The translations under genes and the position numbers were made by a program. Shown one piece after another: positions 1 to 11,264 of a DNA stretch of 64,000 nt; position 1 is the stretch's first letter; the number at the start of each line of letters is the position of its first letter. Below the pieces are notes generated by a model, which was given only the letters and a program-made list of their open reading frames with translations, made no database searches and was not told where the DNA came from. The DNA is from Perognathus longimembris pacificus (Eukaryota; Chordata; Mammalia; Rodentia; Heteromyidae), in contig NC_063166.1 in the NCBI RefSeq assembly GCF_023159225.1, forward strand, positions 72,914,575 to 72,978,574, read 5' to 3'.

Positions 1-97
1 TAAGAATTTGAAGAAAGTGTCCATACTGCCAAAAGTGATCTACCAATTTAATACAATCCCAATCAAAATCCCAATGATGTACTTTACTGATATAAAG
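1..97 (+). mobile_element. Older LINE-1, 5' visible piece (ORF2 fragment)
   Basis: Translation in the first frame reads like the LINE-1 ORF2 stretch that precedes the endonuclease/RT-distal domain (IPKVIYQFNTIPIKIP, typical of L1 ORF2). The coding sense breaks off near base 97 and the sequence jumps to the C-terminal end of ORF2. The missing continuation resumes near base 966, so this looks like the left part of an older L1 split by a younger L1. The element runs off the left edge of the window. It is a dead fragment. Confidence 0.7.
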
Positions 98-957
98 AAC
101 TCCCCTATGACCCAGTAGCCCCACTTTTGGGTATCTATCCAAAAGACCACAAACGAAATCACACTAAAGCCACCAGCACAACAATGTTCATCACAGCACA
201 ATTTGTCATAGCTAGAATCTGGAACCAACCCAGATGCCCCTCAGTAGACGAATGGATCAGGAAAATGTGGTACATATACACAATGGAATTTTATGCCTCT
301 ATCAGAAAGAATGACATTGCCCCATTTGTAAGGAAATGGGAGGACTTGGAAAAAGTTATACTAAGTGAAGTAAGCCAGACCCAAAGAAACATGGACTCTA
401 TGGTCTCCCTTATAGGGAATAATTAGCACAGGTTTAGGCAAGTCACAACAGAGGATCACAAGAGCCCAATAGCTATACCCTTATGAACACATAAGATGAT
501 GCTAAGTGAAATGAACTCCATGTTATGGAAACGATTGTTCTATCACAGTTGTAACTACTTTCAATTTGCCATGTGTAACTGTAGCTTCTATTATTGATGA
601 TCTTCTTGTATCACCTTCCTGTGGTTGTACCTACACTATCTCTGTATCTTATCTGAGTATATTGGAAACCATGTATACTGGTATTAGAACTAGGAAATTG
701 AAAGGGAATACCAAAATCGAGAGACACAGGGTAAAAAAAAAAAGACAAACAACTACAAAAGCAATACTTGCAAAACTGTTTGGTGTAAATGAACTGAACA
801 ACTCAGTGGGTGGGGAGGGAAAGGGGGGGGCGAATGAGGGACGAGGTAACAAACAGTACAAGAAATGTATCCAATGCCTAATGTATGAAACTGTAACCTC
901 TCTGTAATTCAGTTTGATAATAAAAACTTAAAAATAAATAAATAAAATGAAATGAAA
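98..957 (+). mobile_element. Younger 5'-truncated LINE-1 (ORF2 C-terminus, 3'UTR, A-rich tail)
   Basis: Bases about 210-426 encode the last part of L1 ORF2, including WNQPRCPSVDEWI and MWYIYTMEFYASIRKND, ending at a natural TAA at 424. This is the ORF2 C-terminal region, beyond the RT domain. The 3'UTR follows: a G-rich stretch at 805-835, then an AATAAA-like end and an A/TAAA-rich tail at 915-957. A frame break near 225 shows it is inactive. The element is 5' truncated, as usual for L1. It appears inserted into the older L1 at 1-97/966-2745. I could not find a clean target-site duplication, so boundaries are within about 10 bases. Confidence 0.85.
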
Positions 958-965
958 TAAATCTC

Positions 966-2745
966 TCCCACTTAAAAAAAATCCAAAAATTCATACAGAA
1001 CAACAAAATACCTTGAATAGCCAAAGGAATTCTAGGCAGAAGAAGCAATGCTGATGATATCACAATCCCAGGCCTCAAACATAATTACAGAGCCATAATA
1101 ACAAAACCAGCTTGGGTACTGGCACAAAAATAGACCAGAAGATCAATGGAACAGAGCAGAAGACCTAGACATGAAACTATATACTTACAGTTAACTGATA
1201 TTTGATAAGGAAGACAAAGATACACAATGTCAAAAAAGACAGTCTCTTCAATAATTGGTGTTGGAAAAACTGGGCATCCATATACAGAAAACTAAAAGTG
1301 AGCCACTGTTTGTCACCATGCACTAATATCAACTCAAAGTGGACCAAAGTCCACAACATCAGACCTGAAACTTTGAAATTACTGCGAGAGAGTAGGAGAA
1401 ACACTAGAGCTCATATGCATAAGCAGAAACTTTATGAAAAGAGACCCAGGGGCACAGCATATAGGAAGGAGACTTGAGAAATGGGATTGCATCAAAATAA
1501 AAAGTTTCTATAGAACAAAGGACATAGTTACTAAACTAGAAAGAGAGCCAGCAGACTAGGAGAAGATCTTTACCAGCAGTACATCCCACAAAGGCCCAAT
1601 ATCCAAAATATACCAGGAGCTCAAGAAATTAACCCCTCACAAAGGTGGTAAATGCATCATTAAATGAGCAAAGGAACTAGGGGGAGACTTTTCAGAAGAA
1701 GAGGTAAGAATGGCAAAGAAACACATGAGGAAATGCCCATTATCCCTGCTCATAAAGGAACTACAAACCAAAACAACTCTGAGATTCCATCTCACCTCAG
1801 TTAGACTGGCCAACATTGTGAATTCAAACAACAAATGTTGACTAGGATGTAGAGAAAAAGGAGCCCTATTGCCCTGTTGGTGGGAATGTAAACTAGTGCA
1901 ATCACTCTGGACAGCATTGTGGAGGTTTCTCAGAAAAATAAACATAGATCTACCAGCCATACCACTCCTGGGCATCTACCCAGAACATCACAAGCCAGAA
2001 TACCACAAAGACATTTGCACATCCATGTTTATTCGTTGCTGCATGATTCACAATAGCCAAGTTATGGAAACGGAAACAGACCAGATGCCCTTCAGTAGAT
2101 GAGTGGATCAAAAAAAAAGAAAAGTGGTACCTATACACAATGGAATTTACACCACCATTAGAAATAATATTATATCATTTGCAGGGAAATGAATGGATCT
2201 AGAACAAATCATGCCAAATGAGATAACCCAAGCTCAGAGAGACAAAGGCCACATGTTTTGTTTCATATGTGGAAACTAGAGCTAAAATACACCAGGACAT
2301 GAAAAATTATACAGGGCTCTAGGCATTCACACATGGTGAGACCAAAGGAGGATGCTATTAGGAGAGAACCCAAAGATAACCAAATAGCTCTTTGCCTCAT
2401 ATTTACCAAAATGAATTCCAGAAAGTGGGGACAAGAGGGGTTTTTTTTTGTTCCTTTTTGTTCCTCAATTGTTCATTTGTCTATCTTTGGGAGGGGATAA
2501 GGAAGGACACATAGAGGGAGGGACAAAGGGTGAATAAATGCAGCAGTGGTACTCAGAAGACACTATGTTGAAAATAAACCATACAACTTGTGGGTGGGGA
2601 TGGAACAAAAACTGAGAGAGAGCGAAGGAAGGGGTGACATTGTCCAAAAAGAAATGTACTCATTACCAAAAAGTACTTACAAAACAGTAACCTTTCTGTA
2701 TATCACCTCTATAATAACAATTTTTAAAAGGGAAAGAAAACCATA
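966..2745 (+). mobile_element. Older LINE-1, 3' piece (ORF2 to 3'UTR)
   Basis: The sequence resumes the ORF2 region that the 1-97 fragment leaves off and runs to the 3' end. Many frameshifts and stops are present. Recognisable ORF2 C-terminal signatures are visible near 1935-2100 (FLRKINIDLPAIPLLGIYP; then a PEHHK...CTSMFI stretch) and a degraded end at about 2100-2260. A 3'UTR with a T-run (2440-2455), a GA-rich stretch (2600-2640) and a terminal AATAACAATTTTTAAAA tail closes it near 2745. It is more diverged from the 9147-10344 copy than the 98-957 copy is, which fits greater age. Confidence 0.8.
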
Positions 2746-2879
2746 GGAAGATGCTAAGATGTGACACTGCTCAGGGGAACACAAAATAAAAATGGGCCAT
2801 TATTTTCCATTTGAAAAGTGGTAAAATAAAAAAAACAAACATTAAAGTAGTAGTCAGTGGTTAGAGGAAAAAAAGAGCC

Positions 2880-3425
2880 TGTCCATTACTCTGTTGGCCA
2901 AAGCATAAGTGGTTGTGACACACGAACATTTAAAAGGCAGATGTGCTTTGATCCCAGCCATTAAACCTCCAGAATTCTTTCTCATCCAACTAGCTGAACA
3001 AATACATACATAAAATGTGTTGTCTCCAGACTTACTTGTAGCAAAAATGGAGACCATTTAAATGCTCCGTCCAACAGAATAGCCAAGTCATCCATGGAAT
3101 ATCCAATATAGTAACTGTCTTGAATTTGTTAAAGATGAGTGAAGCAGAGTTGTATGGATTGACTTGTAAAGATGCATGTGCTACACTGTAAAGGTTTTGT
3201 TTGTTTGTTTTTTAGTTTATGAAATGAAGATGTAGTTTTAGAAAAAAATCCAGAGAGTAATAAAAAGAGAAATCTGATACAGACATCATTTCTGATCATG
3301 GTGGTTCCCCTGGGTACTGGGCATAGGAATGAACAGAAAAGGATGGTTTTTGCTTTTTAACTTTGTATGTGGCTTCATGGTTAGCATATTACTCAACACA
3401 TATACACTCCTTTCTAAATGACAAG
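2880..3425 (+). mobile_element. Ancient LINE-1 (L1M-type) 3' tail
   Basis: The order of recognisable but decayed phrases (gatcccagccatt, tgtagcaaaaatggagacc, caacagaatagccaagtc, then a late block with ggtggttcccctgggtactggg and a T-rich end) matches the end of old mammalian L1M elements. No coding sense remains. The subfamily cannot be fixed by eye. Confidence 0.6.
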
Positions 3426-4690
3426 AAGGCATACATAATAGAAAGTCATTCATAAAACTCTTATGAGGGGATCAGGGCTAAGAATTAGCAAAGACACATT
3501 GCTGATAGTTCAAGCAGAATCAAGCCTCAAAGACATGAGAGGTTGGTTTACAAGACCTGAAAGAAGGGGATACAGAAGTATTTTGGAGAAACTGGAACAG
3601 AGAGACCATTTGCATTAAATATCAAGTTCAAATAAGCCTGGAAAAGAGAGAGCCCTTCTGGAGGCATGTCCATGAATGGATGCATCCGGGAAAACATGTT
3701 ATGAGAATTTCAGCCCCAGGTGAATAGCATGTGATCCCCTATCAGAACGGCTCAGGACCTCTGGTCTCTAGCACATGTCATCTGATCTTTGCTCAAGAGT
3801 ATCAGCTCCATACCTGGGGCCCTGTCAGAGCTAAATGCTGCTGTGTGACCTTGTGGCAGTAGAAACAATTCTGGGAAGATGCATGGGGCTAGTTAACACT
3901 GTGGCATGGTATCTGCACTTTCAGCTTATCCTGAGTCCCACCTTGAATTCTTGTGTCTGGGTCCTGGGAAAGAACAGGGAGGATAAACATGAATGGAGTG
4001 CTTTTCGTTGGTCCCCTTGTCTGACACTGAGTGTTGGCTCCATGTATTTTTTTTTTCAATTTGAGAAAATCTACAGCTTTTGTAAATGCAGGCTATGTGC
4101 GTAAGTCTATTACATTTGATACAGTTATTTATAAACCAAGCTTTCCTACAAAGCTACTGAGGACCAAGAGGGAGGATCCTGTGGGATCTAGGAGAGCAAA
4201 AGGAGAACTTTATATTTGCTTGGAAGTCTTGGCAGTCCCAGCATGCACCCAAGCATCAGAGGAAGCCACAGTAATTGGTGGCTCTTGTTGTAAATATGAA
4301 GTAGTTATAGATGTGATATAGCTACCGATACAGTATCCTTGTGAGACTTGAGTGATTTGCTTTTACTTTTTAGTTCATGGCTTTGTCATTTGGTTGGTTC
4401 TATAATAGCCATCTTTTAAAAATTACTTTACAACCCCCCTTTTGAAGGGTCTAACATATTGCTAAAGTACAAACTTTCCTGTGACATTTTCTGATTTCTT
4501 GGTATTGACTATCCCACACACCGTCCATTCACTGCAGACCCCTTGGTCTCAGAGTCACCTGGGAAGACAGGTAAGTACAGAATGCTTGGACTTCTTCCCA
4601 GACTTACGAAAGCAGAATAACTAGGATCTGTGAATCCATATTGCAAAGTAATTCTATTCATTGCAGTTTGAACATCTTTGGGTTGAGTGG
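3426..4690. other. Unique sequence, nothing recognised
   Basis: No gene, SINE or LINE is recognisable. A short T-run lies at 4047-4057. Two small overlapping open frames (3835-4104, 4031-4321) have no motif and no coding signature. Confidence 0.5.
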
Positions 4691-4699
4691 TGAATTCCT

Positions 4700-4860
4700 C
4701 TCTTTTCTAGGCACCCTGGCCTCCTTCTCACTTTCACCCCGTAGCAGAATGATCTAGACTGAGAGGCTCTAGTGGCCAGTGACTGTATCTGATTGAATGC
4801 AACACTCATGACCTGAGACATCCATCAGTAGGTGCTCAATGAATGCGTATGTGAGTGAAC
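4700..4860 (+). mobile_element. L2/MIR-class 3' end fossil
   Basis: The end carries the usual 'taggtgctcaatgaatgc' phrase, followed by a degraded GAATGAA-like terminus, which is the hallmark 3' end of mammalian L2 elements. The upstream part is too decayed to delimit. Confidence 0.45.
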
Positions 4861-5390
4861 GAATCTTGATTAGCACACAACTACTGGGTTCAAGAGAATG
4901 AGACTGACGTGGTAAACCCAGAGCCGGCACACAGCTGGGCTTGGCTCCGGAATGCTTTTGCCATTCTGAGGAGATCCAGGCTATGATCCCAGGCGGCCTA
5001 GGGTGGAGCTGCGCCAGGCTTGGCCAGACAATAGGGAAAACCCCAAAGCCGGCGGAACCAGTTAGAGAAGGAGTAACCCACTAACCCAGATTATGGAGTT
5101 TGGTTTCCATGGGTCCAGTGCTCTTTCCATTAACCTTAAAGGAGTCATGGTATTGATAATAAACTATACCATTCCCAAGATTAAAGACCCCCCTAAAGCT
5201 CAGGCGTTCAAAATCTCCCACCCAACAAGGGAGAACAGTATTTAACAAGGTTGCACTGTGGAACTGTGACCCAAATTCAATTCCTAGTCCAAACCATTAA
5301 CTGTGAGGTTTGAAGTTGTCTCTTGCATGCACCTCAGTGGTTCCATATGTCCACTAGGAAAGGAATACAGTAGAATTGAAAGGGTTGGTG
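4861..5390. other. Unique sequence
   Basis: Moderately GC-rich around 4920-5050, with no recognised repeat or coding signature. Confidence 0.45.
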
Positions 5391-5394
5391 AAAT

Positions 5395-5520
5395 AATCCA
5401 GGCAATAAATATTCATGAAGCTCCTACTGTGTGCCCAGCACTATTTCAAGGGATAGGGAGTCAGCAGTACCCAGCAAAATACAAAATTCCATCCTCCAGG
5501 AGATTCATTCATGGAAGTCA
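5395..5520 (+). mobile_element. Ancient mammalian interspersed repeat fragment
   Basis: The run 'gcaataaatattcatgaagc', then 'cctactgtgtgcccagcact', then a gagtcagcagtacccagcaaaat block resembles the common mammalian fossil reading 'attgagcacctactatgtgccaggcactgt...ggatacagcagtgaacaaaa'. The class (L2, MIR or other) is not certain. Confidence 0.5.
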
Positions 5521-6155
5521 GAGTTGTGAGCATAAAGTCATTGCTCCCTGTGGTCAAATGGGACTCTATATACAGACCAGAAGACACTCCAAAAAGAGGT
5601 GTCAAATGTCACCCTGGATCCTGGGAAATGGCCCAGAGAATAGTAAATAGCCCCTAAGCCCAGTGCCTTACCAAGAGCAGCTCCATTCTGCACCAGTCAC
5701 TGATGGAGTAGCACCAGACTTGGCAAAACAGGAGCTGTCTAAACAAAGTTATGTGGGAGGACAAGACAGGATGCCAAAAAATGTCCCCAGCCACAGAGTA
5801 GCCCAGCATACTCCCCTGGCTCCAGTTCTCAGAAATAAGTAGTTTTTGCCAGAAGAAAATAAACAGGAAAGTGCTTTATGATTCAGTAGGTCACAGGAGG
5901 CCCCTGAGGTGTGAGTGGGTCAGAATATGTCAACGGTGGCTTTCCACATAGCCCAGGGCCCATGGAAGAAGCCAGGCTTCCTGGAAGGAAAGGTCTCTTT
6001 TGTATGTGCTTATACCCAACTTCCTGGTGTTCATATGTTTGTGTATATGTATGCATGTGCCCAAGGGCATTTAATGTGCTCCTGAGTGGGTTTGTGGGCA
6101 CATGTGCCTGTGGGTATATAGTTGTTTCAATTGTCTTTAGGCTTCTTTTGATTGA
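5521..6155. other. Unique sequence
   Basis: No recognised repeat or gene. The sequence becomes TG-rich at 6030-6120. Opposing small open frames at 5883-6101 and 5911-6279 lack motifs. Confidence 0.4.
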
Positions 6156-6158
6156 TTA

Positions 6159-6248
6159 CTTTTTATTTTTCATACAGGGTCTCGCTATAGCATCTAGACT
6201 GACCTTGAACTTGGAATATTCTGGCTTCAACCTCCCACCATGTGTGCT
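6159..6248 (-). mobile_element. B1 (7SL-derived) SINE fragment, antisense
   Basis: Reads as the reverse complement of a rodent B1: a T-rich start, 'cagggtctcgctatagcatc', then 'gactgaccttgaacttgg'. The 5' part of the element is missing or degraded. Confidence 0.65.
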
Positions 6249-6299
6249 TTTCCACTGCACTGAAGAAATGGTTCTCTAGGTTTACATGCAACTGTGTCT

Positions 6300-6360
6300 G
6301 GTGTGCGTGTGTGTGTGTGTGTGTCTATGTGTGCATGAATGTCTGTGTGAGTGTGCTTGA
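6300..6360. repeat. (TG)n-rich tract
   Basis: Imperfect alternating TG run directly downstream of the B1 fragment. It creates the spurious cysteine/valine-rich open frames in this area. Confidence 0.8.
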
Positions 6361-7740
6361 CAATTGGACACACTTGAATGTTGAACAGGGGGAAGAAAGG
6401 AGAAGCAGAGTCTATGAAGGATGTGTTTGCACCAGGAGAGGGTGGGATCCAGGGCCTGCCCAGGAAAGGAGGAACACTTGTACAGAGCAAGGGCTGGAGA
6501 GATTCTGCCATGGATGTAGTAAGGACCTGCAGAGTGGCTAGTCATGGCCTCTAAAAAGGATTTCTGGACCTCAGGGAATGCAACAGGCTCCAAGGTCACA
6601 CACACAAACCCTGAGAGATCTCAGAGAGTGGGAGACCTCTGAGGTCCTCTTCCGTGATCCTGCCCAAGCGCTGGCCCACCAAATCCCACAAGGAGCACTC
6701 ACAGTAGAGAGGAATCACAGGGCCACCTGGCAGCCCCTGACTACAGAAATAAAGAACCTCGAATGGAAGGCATTTTCTCATGATCAAGTTGCATGGGCGC
6801 ATGCGTGCACCAACACCCATTCTGTTCCTCTTCAAAAAGGAAGCTCTGTGAATGACAGCCAGATTAGCCAATAGTCTCCCACCGCTCAAGGAAGTTGGAT
6901 CCAGGCTTGACCAAGAAGAATCAGCTAATCACATGCATAATGAAACCCTGGCTGGAAATGCTGCCTTCAGTTAAAACAAACAAACAACAACAAAAAAAAA
7001 CCACAAAGTCACTTACAGAGACCTTCTCTTGGGAACTATGACATTCGTTTATAGGGCAGTGATGGAGCCGGCAGGATTCATGGCAAAGAGCACAGTGAGG
7101 TAAGAAAGATCCTTCACTGAGAGAACATATAGCTTAGGCATGGCTGTCCCCTCTGAGGATGTAGCACCTGAGGTTTGGGGAAGTTAGATCAAAGAATACT
7201 TCTCCCTGTGTCAGTTTCCTCTGAATCCTTCCTGAGGCTCTGTCTGAGAGGAGTGGGGACAGCACCTCTAAACTGCACACACAGTTTCCAGGAAAGGAGT
7301 CTGTTCTGCCCTTAATCCCCGAGTTCGAGCAAGGTACAAAGAATGGCCAGTCTTCAGACATGGGCTATCTAACCTCATCCTGAGATGTTCTTAAAGGACT
7401 CCCCTCTCCCCCTACCCCTGCCCCTGCCGCCAAGCTTCTGCACTCAAACATCAAGCTGGGATTGTCAAAGGCTATGCATCTGCCCATTTGCAAAAATAGG
7501 ATCCCCAGCTAGCAAGGGCTGACAATCTAGACTCGGCCATCTCCACAAGCACACCAATGAGAAGCCAGAAGGCAGGAGCTGAGCTGATCCCTCCTATTGC
7601 TGCCTCCATACTCTGACCCTGGTTGCCCTTTATTGTCCACTCACAGGTGTGATACCCCATTTCTTACAATTGTCAAAGTGTTTAAGGGCCTTGGAAGCCC
7701 TGTGTCTGCTAGGATTCAGAGCTGAAATAGAATTGGAACT
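6361..7740. other. Unique sequence
   Basis: No family recognised. An A-rich patch at 6970-7000 with AAC units may be the tail of an undetectable retroposon. A pyrimidine-rich C tract lies at 7400-7430. Open frames at 6578-6889 run on both strands and look like chance. Confidence 0.4.
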
Positions 7741-7799
7741 CAAGACTTGGTCATGAAAGGGCCCAGATCCTATAATCTCTGCCTGTGAGTATTTTCAGC

Positions 7800-7885
7800 T
7801 AAGCACATGGTCATTTTCCTCTTGCTGAATACCAATTGCTGTCATGGGTGGGGCGGGGGGAGAGAGAGAGAGACCACTGTACACT
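7800..7885 (+). repeat. Unrecognised dispersed repeat, copy 1
   Basis: Bases 7825-7851 are identical over 27 bases to 11290-11316. The similarity extends left as 'catggtcattttcctct' versus 'catggccattttcttct'. Both copies run on the right into a purine GA-rich tract (here 7852-7873). I do not recognise the family. Orientation is arbitrary: read on the other strand, a pyrimidine tract precedes the shared core. Confidence 0.6.
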
Positions 7886-8299
7886 ATATGCTCTAGCACT
7901 GAGACCAGCAAAGGGTAGTGAGCATGAATTATGTATTACACGAGCAATAGAGATAAGAGTGGAATGGGAAAAAATCATAACCCTATTAATAATGGAAGTG
8001 CAGTTTGTAAACTCTCCACCAGGAATAATTTGCATTGCAATATAAACAGGGCAGCTAGCATAGAGCAGCCGGCAATGGTGCTTCAGTAAAATGTAAAAGC
8101 CACCATTTCAAACATTAAAAGTCATGATTAAATTATAAGAATTTGTTCAGCAAGATGTACAAGGAGAGGGCATGGGCTCTGATGCTATCTGAACACAGGG
8201 TTAGCCTTTCCTCCTGGTGTCTGTCAGGAGCATGAACCAAGGTCTTAGATCCTTGAGACCTTGCTGGTTATCATTATCGGTTGTTGTTGAGTGTTGACT

Positions 8300-8525
8300 A
8301 TGTTTGCTATTCAAAGCATGTATGCAATACCTCAGGTCATTCTTGAAGCAACCCTATGAAGAAGATACTTTAGCACCCCAAGTGATAAAAAAGAAAACTG
8401 AGGTGCACAAAGGCTAAATGGCTTGTCCCAAGCTCACTGTTAGTAAGCTCAAGGTGTCACATGTGAGCCCAGATACCTGAGCACCGAGCCTAGATTGTCA
8501 AACACCATGCTCTGCTGCCTCTTTG
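8300..8525 (+). mobile_element. MIR SINE fossil
   Basis: Matches the MIR order: 'gcaatacctcaggtcattct', 'gcaaccctatgaagaagat', 'aaactgaggtgcacaaagg', 'ggcttgtcccaagctcac', 'gttagtaagctcaaggtg', and a terminal 'catgctctgctgcctc'. Clear although about a quarter diverged. Confidence 0.8.
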
Positions 8526-8740
8526 GCAGCTCTTCATTAGCTTCGTGTGTCTCTCAAATGGGTCGGTGGTTGGAAAGCTGGAGTCATCCTTTGAAAATAA
8601 TTTGATGGCACAGCAGGAACTTAAGCAAGCTTTGACCAAATTGTTCTCCATTTGTAGGAATATCTTCTGAAAAACATCTGAATATCATTATGTCTCTGAT
8701 AGCTACTGAAGTATAGTGTTTATTATCATTATATGTTTAT

Positions 8741-8895
8741 ATTAAAATTCCTTGCATATAAAATGGTTATTACCACATTACTATATGGAAAACATTGGAA
8801 ACAACCCATATGTGGAATACTCATCAAATGGTTCAACAAACCCTAGTGAACTATTAGGTTCCCCAAAGAGCAAATTGATAAAGACTTTGTAATGA
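8741..8895 (+). mobile_element. Ancient LINE-1 tail fragment
   Basis: The phrase 'ggaaacaacccatatgtgg', followed by 'tcaaatggttcaacaaacc', matches the late part of old L1M elements ('ggaaacaacctaaatgtcc...'). Coding sense is lost. Confidence 0.5.
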
Positions 8896-8900
8896 GATAA

Positions 8901-8993
8901 TGCTGGTGGCTCTTGCCTATAATCCTACCTGCTCAGAAAGTTGAGATCTGAGGATCAAGATTCAAAGCCAGGGTAGACAAATCTGAGGGACTT
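8901..8993 (+). mobile_element. 7SL/ID dimeric SINE, left part (outer layer of nest)
   Basis: Sense 7SL-like left monomer: 'gctggtggctcttgcctata', 'tcctacctgctcagaaagtt', 'gagatctgaggatcaag', 'caaagccagggtagac'. It stops mid-element where an antisense SINE starts. The rest of the element resumes at about 10453. This is the oldest of three layers. Confidence 0.75.
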
Positions 8994-9146
8994 TTTTTTT
9001 TTTTTTTTTTTGTCATTTGCAGGGCTTGAACGCAGGGTCTGGGCACTGTACCTGAGCCTCTTTGTGCTCAAGGCTAATGTTCTACTGCTTGAGCCACAGT
9101 GCCATTTCCCATTTTTAATGGTTAATTGCAGATAAGATCTCATGGG
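8994..9146 (-). mobile_element. 7SL/ID dimeric SINE, antisense, first part (middle layer)
   Basis: Starts with a T-run of about 20 (poly-A tail on the other strand), then the antisense right monomer ('cagggcttgaacgcagggtc', 'ctgcttgagccacagtgcc') into the linker. It is broken at 'agatctcatggg' by a LINE-1. The remainder is at 10345-10452. Confidence 0.85.
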
Positions 9147-10344
9147 TCCAAAACAAATCCTCAAAGAACCAACATCCCCCTCAACAAATGGGCAAAAGAC
9201 CTAAAAAGAGACTTCTCTGAAGAAGAAATGAGAATGCCCAAGAGACACATGAAGAAGTGCTCTACATCACTGGCCATAAAAGAAATGCAAACCAAAACTA
9301 CACTCAGATTCCACCTCACCCCACTAAGAATGTCCATTACCAGGAAAACTAATAATAACAAATGCTGGAGGGGGTATGGCCAAAAGGGAACCCTACTACA
9401 TTGGTAGTGGGAGTGTAAATTTGTTCAACCACTTTGGAAAGTGGTATGGAGGTTCCTCAGAAGGCTAAACATAGAGCTCACCTATGACCAAGCAGCCCTA
9501 CTTTGGGGCATCTACCCAAAAGCAAGACCATACTAAAGCTACCAGCACAACTATGTTCATCGCAGCACAATTTGTCATTGCTAAACTTATGGAACCAACC
9601 CAGATATCCCTCAGTAGATGAGTGGATCAAGAAAATGTGTTACATATACACAATGGAATTCTATGTCTCTATCAGAAAGAATGACATTGCCCTATTCATA
9701 ATGAAATGGAAGGACTTGGAAAAAAATCATACTAAGTGAAGTGAGCCAGACCCAAAGAAAAATGGACTCCATGGTTTCCCTCATAGGGAATAATTCGTAC
9801 ACGTCTAGGATAGTCCTAGCAGAAGATCACAATAGCTCAAGAGCTGTGCCCATATGAACACATAAGATGATGCTGAGCAAAATGAACTTCAAGTTATGGA
9901 AGCAAGTGGTATATCACTGTTGCAGTCATTTTCAGCATGCCATGTGAAACTATGCCCTTCTTTGTTGTTGTTGTTTCATATTCCCTTCCTGTGGTTTAAC
10001 CCCTGTATCACTGTAACTGATTTTGGTACTCTGGATATTGTATATACATGTATTGGAACTAGGGAAGGGAAAGGGAAGATCAAAATCAAGAGACAAAGGA
10101 TAAAAAGACAAACCAATGCAACAGCAATACTTATAAAACCATATGGTGTAAACCAACTGTACAACTCATGGGGGGCAAGGGAAATGGCGAGGGGGAAGGG
10201 GAGGAAATGAGGAAAGAGGTATCAAGTTGGAGAAGAAATGTACTCACTGTCTTACCTATAAAACTGTAACCCCTCTGTACTTCACTTTGACAATAAAGAA
10301 AAAAATTTAATTAACCAAAGAGATTAGGTTAAAAAAAAATAAAA
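9147..10344 (+). mobile_element. 5'-truncated LINE-1 with target-site duplication (inner layer)
   Basis: Encodes a decayed ORF2 C-terminal half: [19 protein letters not shown] near 9243-9300, [18 protein letters not shown] near 9350-9405, and WNQPRYPSVDEWI with CYIYTMEFYVSIRKND near 9590-9690. A TAG and frame shifts interrupt it. The 3'UTR includes a G-rich stretch (10170-10205) and ends in CAATAAAGAAAAAAATTTAA plus an A-rich tail to 10344. It is flanked by 'agatctcatggg' (9135-9146) and 'agctctcatggg' (10345-10356), an 11/12 target-site duplication. About 1.2 kb long, 5' truncated and inactive. Confidence 0.92.
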
Positions 10345-10452
10345 AGCTCTCATGGGGACTTTTCTGCCTGGGCTGGCTTGGAACCGCAATCCTCGAATCG
10401 ATCTCAGCCTGCTGAGTAGCTAGGATAACAGGTGTGAGCCACCAGTGCCTGG
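10345..10452 (-). mobile_element. 7SL/ID dimeric SINE, antisense, second part (middle layer)
   Basis: Continues the element broken at 9146: 'ggacttttctgcctgggc', 'tggcttggaaccgcaatcc', 'gagtagctaggataacag', 'tgtgagccaccagtgcctgg'. This is the antisense 7SL-like left monomer. Confidence 0.88.
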
Positions 10453-10589
10453 CCTGGAGAATTCTTATCTCCAGTCAGCTAGTAAAAGACCAGAGCAAAA
10501 GGCACGGCTCAAGTGGTAGAGCATCCGTCTGGAGTGAACAAGCTAAGGGAGAGCTTGAAGCCCTGAGTTCTAGCCCTAGTGCTAGCACA

Positions 10590-10591
<2 letters not shown>
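10453..10591 (+). mobile_element. 7SL/ID dimeric SINE, right part (outer layer of nest)
   Basis: Sense linker and right monomer: 'gaattcttatctccagtcag', 'ggcacggctcaagtggtag', 'aagccctgagttctagccc'. It completes the element interrupted after 8993. Its tail merges into the (AC)n run at 10592. Confidence 0.75.

Positions 10592-10622
<31 letters not shown>
10592..10622. repeat. (AC)n microsatellite at a SINE tail
   Basis: About 15 AC units beginning exactly where the outer SINE's A-rich tail would be, consistent with microsatellite birth from a retroposon tail. Confidence 0.95.
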
Positions 10623-10629
<7 letters not shown>

Positions 10630-10630
10630 A

Positions 10631-11205
10631 ATTTGTAATGGCATAAAAATTATACTTGTTCAGTCAACTAAGATATCAACCTCCTCAAGCTTAATAGTGA
10701 GTGAAACACTAAGATCTGCACCGACAGTGTTAAAAATGTTTGTTTCTCTATATTAATAGCATGAATGTTTCCCTTTCTGTTCCTGAATTTTGCTAGCATG
10801 TGATATTTTTAGAATAGAAATATTATACAGACAGATGTAAGTTGGTTGATGAACTGAGTGCTTATGGATTGGTTCTGGTATTTAATGGGTGTAATTTTAA
10901 GGAACTTTTACTAGCTTACCTGTAGACAATTGTGGGTGACAAACAAAATGAGTACAGCTTTTAAACATTTTAACTTATCCTCCTCATCCTCAAGGTCGAG
11001 TGATTGCCACCATGCCAGAAGTGTTCCTCATTCTCTGTGAGCACTCTCCTCATTCAGCTCTCTGCTCAAAGATTTCTGGGCCAAAGGACGACAGCCATTG
11101 CCCACATAAGGACAAGTATCTCGAATATTAAACAATTTCCTTTCTTACATCTGTATGTATTAGCCAGTGAGGGATGACCAGTAGTCATTTGCCTATCAAG
11201 CTAGA
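10631..11205. other. Unique, AT-rich sequence
   Basis: No family recognised and no coding signature. Confidence 0.45.
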
Positions 11206-11264
11206 ACCTGGCTTATTTCTAGGCAAGTACAGTGAGTAGTTTTGCTTTGTAAACAGGCTGGAGG

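Noticed and set aside
127..426. 99-codon frame as a possible host gene
   Set aside because: It is the C-terminal end of LINE-1 ORF2, with the 3'UTR directly behind it.
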